A stretch of DNA of 64,000 nucleotides, taken from assembly GCA_013076295.1 (NCBI GenBank), contig RQOL01000024.1, forward strand, positions 2,495,158-2,559,157. The letters are read 5' to 3'. How positions within the stretch are numbered: position 1 is the stretch's first letter; every line of letters starts with the position of its first letter. The stretch comes from Sanderia malayensis. Lineage: Eukaryota > Cnidaria > Scyphozoa > Semaeostomeae > Pelagiidae. The translations under genes were made by a program, and so were the position numbers. A model generated the notes under the pieces. That model was not told the origin of the DNA, made no database searches, and was given only the letters and a program-made list of their open reading frames with translations. Shown piece by piece: positions 25,401-37,400 of the stretch.

Positions 25401-28400
25401 GTTGAAGGTATTTACAATGTGTTGTGTGGTGTGCCTTTACCATGTCTTGTTCGTTTGTCTTTGTGTGCCTGGCGGGGGAGATGAAAGGTGGGGTGGAGAG
25501 GTTGAGTGGCGTGCAGGGGAAGACCGTTTGGGATGTATTTTTAAAAGTGGACCAGTTTGGCGGATTGTTATTACTGATTGTTAGAATGCTTCTGAGTGTA
25601 ACGATGGTGGAGAAAATGATCAGGAGTATGGAGTGGGTTACAATAGGGTTGATAGCGTTCAGAGGGGTGGGGTATGTGGAGGGGGGATAATGGATTATCA
25701 AGGGAGAGAAGAATGGAACCACATGAAAAAGGGATTTATACAATATGGTGTGTTGAGTAGAAATGAGGTGCTATAAGCCAAGACATGCCAACTTCTAATT
25801 CTTAAATATTTAGTCTCATTAATCGCTGTAGTATTATATTACTTGTTTACATCGTTTTGTTTTGTTCTATGCAGTTGGCGGAGGAGGAACTTTCCTCGCG
25901 ACAAGAAACCCTTCTGAACATCACCAAAAGTGGACAGAAAATCCTTGCCAAAGCAGAGAAGCTGTCACCCCAACGACAATCTGATATCAAAGACAAGACT
26001 GATCACGTGCAAAAGAGATGGCAACAGGTGAGCCTCGCTTTGCCGAAGAGAAACGCCGTTATTGTTGACAAGTTGTCAAGGGCAACGAAGTTCCTTGAAG
26101 AGCTCGAAGAACTGTCCGTGTGGATGTCGGCGACCAGGGATCTTCTAGAGAAACAAGATCAGGGAGATCCCAGTGGATTATTGGTTGATCCTGAGGTATG
26201 CGAGATCTTTGTGTATCTACAATGTGTGCATGGCTTCTATGTTTATAATATGCAATCTTGTCTACTTCACCCTTACATATATCCACAGCTAATCTTGTCT
26301 TTCTTATACTCTTGTATATAAAGTCAAATCTGCATAGCTCGAACTCGTGTAATTCGAACTCTATTTAATTCGAACGAAATTATCTGTCTCTTCAAGGATC
26401 ACTAATGAACCAATTCTTATTAAACAAACCTCTATAATTCGAACTTTTCGTAATTCGAACATTTTCACGCTTCCCCAGGGTGTTCGAATTAGACAGAGTT
26501 GACTGTATCTGTAGTTGATGGTGTCTCTCGCATCCTTGTATATGTGATCTACGTTGTATCTCTGTGTATGCTACCTTACCTTTACTTTGCTCTATACATA
26601 AAGACATGTATTGCATATGCTGATTCATCATGGATAGATTGATAAAGGGCTTATTTGAGATTTATAGAAGGTCATTTCCTTTGGGCAGATGCTTTAACAG
26701 ACGATATTATTGTTCATTGATAATTCTAGATTCTCTTTGTCTTATATTTTCAGACCATGCGTCAAGCTTTGGAGACCAGGAAATCGAACGTGGAAGCGAT
26801 TAATAAGCTTTTATTGGAGTTCCGCGGTGAGGGTGACCTTACGACGACAGTTTTCCCCAAAGACGTCCGCGATAAGATTGAGAAGTTGAACAAAGACTGG
26901 CAAATTATCATCCAACTTGCTTCGAAACTGAGAGAGAAGACGGCTGTTTCTGAGACTGTTATTATTGCACAGGAATTTCGACAGGAGTCGGCTCCCATCG
27001 AGTTCGCACTAGAAGACAGTAAGTCGTTCTACATTGACAATATGTTGTTCTACATTGACAATATATCGTTCTACATTGACAATATGTTGTTCTGCATTGA
27101 CAATATGTTGTTCCACTTTGACAATATGTAGTATATAGAGCTTTGATAACACCAGTCCTTTGAACCAGGACCACGTTGTCAAATTGGGAGTTTTTTGTAC
27201 TAACGGTGAATGAAGCTGCCAGGCATTTCAAGAGATGTTCGTTCTCTTTTACGATGAGCATTGTTATTAAATGGGCCAAATTTACTATATATAACTTCTA
27301 TTTGCGTGTTTGCTGTCATATGTGTGACCAGTGAGCGGGATGTACCCCCTGATTTCACTTGAATCCGTGTTGTTTGTTAAAGAAAACATCAGAACTGTTA
27401 GGGGGTTATCATTGCTTGTTATTTATTTTTTCGCGTGTATTTTCAGAGCCACATTCGGCGCCAGGTTTGGCTGTGTTCGACCAGAAAGTCGCAGAGATTC
27501 ACGACTGGTTGAAACTCATGGAAAAGAAATCAAATGCACAGATTGTTGTAGGCGATGCTGATGAATTGGATGCTGTCAAGCAAAAACAAATTGTACGTAC
27601 ACAAGGCTCTTATCTCTCCTATCTTTGCACTAAATCACTCCGCACTTATTGCTATTCCTATTGTCATTACTCTGTGAATGTGTGTGACGTAACGAATTGT
27701 ACGTACACAAGGCTCTTATCTCTCTTATCTTTGCACTAAATCACTCCGCACTTATTGCTATTTCTATTCTTATTACTGTATGGATATGTGTGACGTAGAG
27801 AGAGTCGTAAGAATGGAGTGGTTTAGTGGAGAGATAATAGAAAACGTTGCGACACCCGGAATTTCTGTTTCACTGATGAAAATATTGTGCAGATCATAAA
27901 GTAACGTAAATCGTCCAAAATGTGACGTAAATTGTGTAAGTTTTACAGGCCCCGGCCAAAATTGTCAATGAAGAAAAATGATTTTTGGTTTTTCTCTGAC
28001 TTTTTCTCAATAGTTTACCTCAAGTACTGCGGTTTCCTGGTCTTTTTTTAGGACTGGTTTTTTATAAAAAAGTTGGTGTATATACCGATTACTAATGTAG
28101 CTGATTAGTAATCTGCTTAGAGTGTAACAAATACCATTCATCCTGTTCACAGACCTTTGACTTGGAGATTGAGATGCGAAAGAACCTTTACGAAGACGCG
28201 ATCGAAATGGGAGCTGCGGTGGCGAACGACGCAAGCAGCGAGTCAGCAAAATATTCAGTGGATGACAAGATTACGAGGCTGAAAGACCATTGGGAGGCTG
28301 TGTGCATGAAATTCGACGGACAGAAGAAGATACTGTATGATATCAGTGAACAGTGGAGCGCGTTTGAAGAACTCAAACAACGCTTGGATGTGTGGGTACA

Positions 28401-31400
28401 AAGTGCAGATGCGTATTTTACAGAAGCCTCTGCGAAGGAGCCCGGTAGCACAGTGACAGAACTTGAAGATCAACTATCGAAGCATAAGGTGATGTTATGT
28501 CGTGCACCCCTCTCCCTCCCCCCTTCTTGAGCTTGATAGCTGTTCCAAGCAATAGAATCGGGAAGCGTCGTCGTCTATCCTTGATCTACGATTCATCTTG
28601 CTTTGAATCGAGTTTTCGATTATATCGGATTAGCTGATGGGCTTATGTCTTAGAATCGTGTAGGGTGTGGCTCTAAGGGGTCAAAATCCTCAGCTTTATG
28701 TCCGGATATATTCTATGTAGAATCCCATGAAATTGGGTTATCTATCTGATCTCATCTACCGGACATCCAAGTTAATTCAATTTCAAAAGCTCTTCTAAAT
28801 AGATTTCAAGGTCTTATAGCCAATAGTCTTCCGAGCCCATCTGCTTGACCCAGAGGGTTGAGATAATTTTCTTTTCTTTTGGTTTTTATTTCCCAAACAA
28901 ACTTTGAATTCACCGGTTGTAATGATGATTAAGTCTAGGGGTTAACGCTAATGCATGCTGTCTCTGTTTGTGGCGGTGATACCTCAGCTGTCTCACTCAG
29001 TCGCTTCCTTTTTGTTTTCAGGAGTTCTTAGAGGGCCTGGCGAACATCCAACCTGTCATGACGTCATTTTACGACGCCGGAGACAAAATGTCAAAGCAAT
29101 ATCCAGATCACGACCTCAGCAATGTGAACAAAGCAAGCGCCAGTTTCAAAGCGAGATTCCAGGACATTCAAACGAGGTAATTGATGGTTTATATTTGTTA
29201 GTAGCTATGTCCTTTCGGAGTTGCATGCTAAACTGGCAGGGTTTCAGGAATTCGTACAAATTTCTCTAATTACGTCATAATGAGGTTTTCGCTTTGAATG
29301 CAATGGAGAAAAACTACACAAGGTCAATTGATCAGTTAATATTAGCTGGTGGATGTGCAGCAGTTTAGAGCGACTTTCGTAGCCAAAAAGCCTAGATACT
29401 TGAAGTTTAGCGTTTTGCGTGGGGGGCACACAATTGTAAAAGATGAGGCTTTGTACTTTGTTCTTTGGGAACTGTAGTTGCGGGGGCCAATAGAGTATGC
29501 GGAGGAGGATTATTTTAATATTGTCGTGTGGCTTAAAATTTGTTATTAAATAAGAAGGAATTTAATCTCGATCCCTTCCTCATATTGATCCAATGCCCCT
29601 TTTGCCCTCAATTATGTTATAATGATTGGATTTGTGGCGTTTTTGAGATGATTTGCTTCACTGGACACCCCATGTCGTGGTCATTGTGTGATCTGAATGG
29701 AGCAATACTGTGCTTTTGAATGCCTTTGGAATCCCTATGTGTGGCATGCACATTTGACTTTATGTATGCTTCGGGCAAGAACAATTGTCTTTCGACGCAG
29801 TCGCATATTTTATTGTCTCGAAATGGATTTTTTATAAGCTTGTCAATATCTTGGTCTGATCGTAAACCACATCCTGAATCAGCCAAGCGGTATGTTTATG
29901 AAAATTTATCTGCTTGTGTTGGCTGGCTTGACTTCAGAGGACTCACATGTTTCAAGTGATTTTCTCGCATGTTAAGACCGTTTAATCAATAACGTAGGTT
30001 GTTGGTTGGTGGCCTCTTTTGCTGGTTTTATACGAGCCACAAGTTCATTTATCTCGACTGTGATTCGGTGGATATATGTTGATATTAACAGCTATTTTCA
30101 TAGACATGCTTATCGAGCATGCGCTTATCTGAGGAAATCTGTATTCCTGTCAGATTTGCATTCGTCTTGGATAAGTCAATATTCATCATTAATTCTTGTG
30201 CTGAAACTGCTTCAACCTATAGCATTTGACGTTAATCTATACTGATCTACATTTGGTTTCAAATTCAATCAACAAGTGGTTAATTGATTTGAGATTTCGC
30301 GATCGTTTTCACGTCTGGTTAATTACATGGTGATATGTTTTTGGTGTTGAAATAATTAACCGGGTTGAAATTGCTTGCACTTCTTGGAAACCAGGTCAAT
30401 GAAGACTTAATGAACCCGTAGCAGCACCGTGCTATTCAAATCTGAGCCATGGACTGCCTCAGAGCTGACTTGTTATTTGAGAGCAATGGCGATAGCATTG
30501 GAACCCAGTTAAGTGCAGCGCAGTATTTTGCCATGTATTTATTCGAGGGCTCTGAAGGGTAAGTCAATGGTGTTATAGAATGCCTTGCCTATGTGCAGCC
30601 CGTATTACAGATTTTATGGACAGCAACTATGGTGCCTGTTGTCTGCAATCCAATGCTTTCTAATCAGCATCAAAGGGATAAATGATAAAATTCGTTAATG
30701 CAACACTCAAAGTTGAGCTAGGCCTTCTGTTCAGTACCCAGTGTTTTCAATGGCATTTCAAACCCTCCACATGCAAAGGTATTCTGCAATAATTTGCTTC
30801 AAAGACACAACAAAAACCCTTTTGTTTGGAAAACTGTTCGCTTTGTGTTTTTGAATATAAATTATTTTGTGAGACATTATTGTGCATTTGTGACCCTTGC
30901 TTATGCACTGCGATAAGAAAATATCCACTTCTTTATCGATCACGATTTGTTTGAATCGACTTCTACCAAAAAGAAATTGGATACCGAAATTGATTCTTTC
31001 TTCACTTAATCTTTTATTGGCAATACACTCGATTATGTTTTATCATTTGCAAATAAGTTTATTCCACTCTTGTGCAGAATACAATGAACGTTTCGATTTA
31101 TATTCGAAACAATTTGACAGCCTCTTCGGGCATAGAGTTGAAAAGTATTTCACGTGGATAAAAAAGTCGAAGGTTTTAAGGAAGAGATTGTGTTTCATTG
31201 ATTTATGTGGTTTGATTCAAGCACGGCAAAATAAACAGCTTTTTGGCTTAATATTAGCTGATTGTTATCTGAATATCTTGTTGTTAAAGATATCGTCAAA
31301 CAGTAAAATACCTCGGTCTGTTTAAGAAGAGAAATTACAGGCTTAATTTTGATCGCTTTTTCTCATCTTTGTTCTCGTGGTCTCTCATTCCAATGCGTAT

Positions 31401-34400
31401 TGATATCAGTAATGAATTTGATTTGTGCTTCGTCCATGGGTGTGGTCTGGAATGTTGGATGTATTGAATACCGAGATGGTGCAAGCATTGGTCGCAAGGA
31501 ATTCGTTTTGCTTTCTCGTATTAGTGTTAACGTGATAGTTGCCTGGATATTTTGAAAAATTGATTGAATAGAGCGATTTATGAGTTAAACGCATTTTTTT
31601 GAAGCAAGTTCGGCTGAGTGTGTGAAGTATCCATGTAACTCGTATTCGTGTTACATGGAATATTGATAGTAACGTGACAGTAGTGAATTTTCTATCAGAA
31701 GTAGCGATGTGAAACAGAGCACAGGGAAGCCAGGGGATTATGTAATGAGACTAATCAGGACCTTCTTTGTTTAATCGGAAGTAAATTTCACTATTTCAAG
31801 CAATTAAATGTTTTGGGATCAAAATAAAGTGGACAGGGAAACTTTTTTTATCGAGATTTTACTTCATTAAAATCTGTATCTGTTTTTCTGATTTTAAATC
31901 TCACACGTTAAACACATAATCCAATTTTTCATTCTCTAACCCGCAAACTTGAATAACATGTTTTCTTCCATACGATCTCGTCATTTTCGCCATCTATCAT
32001 ACGCCAACAATCCTGCATTTAATCACGACATTGCTTGTTATGTATTGCAGGTCTTCAAATCGTCAACAGACCCTTCAGGACTCACTCGACAGACTGTTGC
32101 AGTTCCATAAGAACATGATCACTGCTCTCACTTGGCTCAGCTCAGCTGAATCAAAAGTCGCTGATCTGGATTCGATTGTCGAAGCGAGCCAAACCGAAGA
32201 ACAGATTGACATGGATGAACTGCAAAAAGAACTTGTCGTAAGTTTATTTATCTCACCTCGATCATAGCTATAATGGATTTTATCATCTAGGCCCCACCTT
32301 ACTTCCATCATGCTTCTCCTATGTAACTCCGTTTTTTATTTTTTGGAATATCCATGGATACGAAATTCACAGGTTCTTATACGAGGGTGTTTACTGTACC
32401 GTGTGTGCTTATCAGCTTCAAGTATTTATTCGCTATTCAACTGTTTTAGCAACTCGAAGATGACATTGACCAGCATCAATCAATGTTTGGCAATTTGAAT
32501 GAAACCGGGCAGCAAATCATCTCGGATCTAGAGCCTGGTGAGGTGCTCACGGCGTTGCAATCGAAGTTAGATGATATGAATGATAGATGGAACAGCCTTG
32601 GAGTTCGTGTTGTCGATATCAGAGACAGGTAGGCTCCTGTATTCATACCACCATGCTATGCTATGGTATACTCTACTATGCTATGCTATGCTATGCTATG
32701 CTATGCTATGCTATGCTATGCTATACCATGGTATGCTTTGCTTTGCTATGCTCTACTATGCTATACTATTCTATGCTACGCTATGCTATAGTATGCGATG
32801 CTATTCTATGTTATGCTATACTATGCTATGCTTTGCTATGCGATGCGATGCTATTCTATGCTATGCGATGCTATACTATACTCTACCATGCTATACTATG
32901 TTACAGTAAATACCCACATATAAGAACCTGCAAATTTTGCATCCAGCCTATTGATCAAAGACAATAAGCTATTGTTTATTGCATTGTTTGAGAAGAAATT
33001 TTAACCTGAAGTTTCTTATAAAAGTATGTTCTGTTAGCAGCTACGTCATGTCACAATATTTTGAGACTCGTATGTTGGCATTATTTCTAATTGATTTGTT
33101 GACTAATTTTTTAACTTTTAGACTCAGCGATGGAACAGGGGAATGGAGACAACTCCTTCTTGACATGCAAGAGATCATTGATTGGTTGGTCAGAGCTGAT
33201 CAAGAGCTTTCTTCCCAGAGACCAGTTGGAGGCGACATTGAAACCGTGCAACAACAAAACGAAAATCACCAAGCTTTCAAGGGGAAGTTGAATGTCAGAC
33301 GACTGATTATAGACCAAGCTTTGCAACAGGGACGACAGTTTCTAAGCAAGAACGAGGCTACGTCTTTGGTCGAAATGAAACATGGTAACGAGGCTCTTGT
33401 CATGCGCGTTGCTGACAACTTGAAGAAACATCTCAGTCATGTGGAAGAGCAATGGGAACAACTCATGCACAAGTCGGATGATTGGCAGAAGATGTTAGAT
33501 GAGGTTTTGCATGTAAGTCGAGGTTCATGTTGAAGGCACCCCCGTGTTGTTCGAGTTGTATCAAATATACATACCGTTTGCTGTTTGTTTGACGGGGGTT
33601 TGTTTGCTTCCAGCTTTTGCATACACTCATTGGGCAAATTGATGAAATCTCGCATAAACTGGACAAGGCGGAAAAGATCAAATCGAAGTGGCCCCCCGTC
33701 GAAAACTCCGAGTCTCTACAAGTGCAACTGAGCGACTTGAAGGTAACGACTATTTCATTTTACTGGCGACGGGCGATGCCACAAATTGTCAGTGTTTAAT
33801 GGTGTATATTATGCAGTATTTTCTATTGATTTATCCAAGGCTCTTTAGAGGTGCCTAGATACTTTCGAACTGATGATGGATTGTATGTTATGAACCAGGT
33901 CAAGCGACCAGATGTTTAGTTCGTTGTATACAGGGAAGGTCGCTATATGAAGGTGGATTGTATACTATAAACCAGATCAAGCGACCAATATTTAGTTTGC
34001 TATATACAGGAAAGGTCGCTATATAGAGATGGATTGTATGCTATAAATCAACTCAAGTGACCAGATGTTTAGTTCGTTATATACAGGAAAGGTCGCTATA
34101 TAGAGGTGGATTGTATGCTACGAACCAGCTCAAGCGACCAGATATTAAGTTTCCTATACCTGGATAGTTTCTTTTTTTCGTGGTAGAGTTTGCTGCATAT
34201 GATGAATGATGAATTTAAATATTTAAATTGCTTTCCCTGTCAGGTTTTTATGGATGATTTTGCGAATCTGGAAGCCCAGTTTGACAACATGGACGGCACA
34301 GCGAAGGAATTGCGTCAGTTCCACTGCGTAGCACTTTCAAGCCCTCTTGACGCAGAGATTGATCAGCTGCACAGGCGCGGCAACCAACTGCACATTACCT

Positions 34401-37400
34401 GCGTTGATAGAAAACGCGCCATAGAGGAGTTATTATCAGAGTATGACGTCACTGGATCTGGAGAGCTTGCAGGTTGGTTTATTTTGATTATATTCGTCTC
34501 ATACTCCACCCTGCTTCTTTTACAAGCTTCGTTGATTCTTAATAGAATCCATGTTGTACTCAGTGTTATATAGACTGAATAGACCAGGGAGCATAAAGCC
34601 CCCTTCGGGAGCATATGGTTTATATGCTACCCTTCGGGAGCACCCAGGGAGCATAAAGCACCCTTCGGGCTCCCTGGAATAGACCCTGAATGGAAACCAA
34701 TTGATTGCTTAGGGTAGTCAAAGTGACGTAGCAAAATGTTTGATAAGCACTATTTTCTTGTAAACCCTCTCTCCCCGCCCCACCCTAATGAGCTCCCCGT
34801 TGCGAAGCTAAATTCAACCCTTTTTTATTCCTCAAACTCGCATGCTATACACTGGCGAATTGGCGTATCAAGATGACGTAGTTAATAAGACCCTACTAAT
34901 TTCTTACGTGTGCGTGGCACGTGTGGCTACCGCGTGTAATCACTCACGCATTAGTTAATCGTGCACGGGCTTTGTGTTGCTACAACCTTCTCAAATACAG
35001 CCTATTTTTCTCGACTTTTTTTACCATCGGAAACTTTTTATTTATCTATTTAAGCGCGGATGACCCGATCTTTACAATTGACGTCAGCAATTTCCATTAA
35101 TGTACACTCAATTTTATGAATTAATTATCGTCCGTGCTTTCAGATTTATAATACTGAATTTATAATTTCCCGAAGGGGAGCTAACACTGATTAATCCACA
35201 TCACAGCTTGCATGTTTATCGCCGTCATGTTACCCCCTGTGCATTATTAATTGACATTGTATTATTGTATCATTCTGGGCCCATCACGGGGGGGTAAAAT
35301 CTTGACTTTTTCGACTTTTGTCAAGCGATATTTATTTAGACAATTCAGGAGTATCCCCCCGTTCATATTATTCACCTGGAATTGATGAGAAGATTTTACA
35401 ATCGCGATTTTACGTCCCACGCCTGGCCAGTCCTAATTCCATATTTCGCAATGATTTTCTTTCGATATGAGCCTCGCTTGTGCTGCAGTAACTCATTTTA
35501 CCTGTGTGATTTCTCCAATTTTGAATCAGGAAGTGTGGCCGCACCCTGGGAAAGGTCTATGGCTGTCAACAAAGTACCCTACTATATCAAGTAAGTAAAG
35601 ATTTGCAATTACTCCTTAAGGCTATTCTACACTAAGTTGAACAGGCTTTATTTTGACTGCGTGTGTATGTAACCTTTACAGTCAAATCTGCATAGTACGA
35701 ACTCGTGTAATTCGAACTCTATCTAATTCGCACAAAATTCTCTGTCCCTTCAAGGATCACTAATGAACAAACTCTTATAAAACAAACCTCTTTAATTCGA
35801 ACATTTTCATGCTTCCCCAGGGTGTTCGAATTAGACAGAGTTGAGTGTATTTAAAATCGAAACATTTGTTAGCTACAAAAGTAACTGGTCTAATTCGATT
35901 ACTTTATATATATACACGATTATAAAAAGTATATTGAGTTTATTTCAGTTATTCCATAACTCGAATGTCAATATACCTTCTTCGCTTGTAGTATGAACTT
36001 GATTTTTAGAAACATTTTCTTTGCAGTCATGACACAAAGACGACGCAATGGGACCACCCCAAGATGACCAGCATCTATCAAACACTGAGTAAGTCCCCCC
36101 CCCCCAAATAGCTTGCACCTATTCTGGAATTTTTCATTATCGTGGCTAATTATCTCAACTCTTGGAATGGTACTGATGTAGTTTTGTTTATCTTTCAGCT
36201 GAGTTAAACGATGTCAAATTTGCTGCCTACAGAACAGCCATGAAACTCAGGTGCATCCAGAAGGCCTGTTGCTGTGAGTATGATTATTGTGCTTAGCAAT
36301 GAAACCCCCTTTTGATGACAATGGGTACCATGTTATGATTTTATCAATTCGTCTTGCAGTGGATTTGGTGAACCTGGACGTCATTAAACGTTCATTGGAG
36401 AGTAACGATGTACTATCGTCGCTTGGTGATAAAGCAGCTGTCGTTGATACAGCTCAAATAGTCAATGTCCTCGTAGCCTCGTTCGAGAAAGCAGAGCACA
36501 GAAATTCTATCAACCTCCCACAGTGTGTCGACCTGACATTGAACTGGTTACTCAACGTTTTTGATAGGTAATACCCCCGTCTTCAATACTCCACATGTGC
36601 TTGTTGATTTACTGTTGTCAATAGGAAGCTTCGTCTGTCCAGGGTGTATGGTGACTATATATGTCTTGCATTGTATCTTGTAGTGCACGTTTCGGTAAGA
36701 TTCGCTGTATATCTCTGGCAGTCGCATTACTTTTGCTATGCAGAGGATCTCTGGACGAAAAATGGAAATGTGAGTCTTTCGTTTACTAACATCACTATTA
36801 CCTTCTTTTACTTAATCCCCTAAGCCTGCTATTAATGAAGCATCGTTGTCGTGAAATATCAACACTGGAAGTGCCTTCTTAGACTCACTACATTGCGACC
36901 CTGTGCTTCGCTCGCTTTTACTCGTTCGTTTGAGTCCCCTGTGTTTAACGAGTTGCGAGCAAGACACTGGGACGTAATGTAATGAGTCTAGTGCTTTCTT
37001 ATTTTCGTTTAATTTCCCGTGTTTCTTTTAGGCATATTTCGTGTTTTTGCTGACGTCCATGGCCACGTTGATCAGAAAAGCTTTGGCCTTTTGATGCATG
37101 ATTGTATTCAGGTATGTTTAGGGTTATCTTATGCTTAACTTATTTAACACATTTCCACAGTTTTATCGCCATGATCTTGAAGTTTCAAAGGGTGCAGTCA
37201 CTTCATGTAATTGTGTACTCTGGCGATTTCTAGATCCCAAGACAGCTCGGAGAAATTGCTGCTTTTGGTGGAAGCAACATTGAACCCAGTGTGAGAAGCT
37301 GTTTCGAACACGTAAGTTATTTATTTTTGCAAATGAATATCCATAAACGTTAATATCTATATGGACATTAGATCATGGATTGTACTCTTCATGAGTTGAT

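Noticed and set aside
32580..32967. Long open frames rich in Tyr, Ala, Met, Leu and Cys
   Set aside because: They are translations of the CTATG array.
36095..36105. C11 run as another C/G bracket
   Set aside because: There is no G run about 60 nt downstream.
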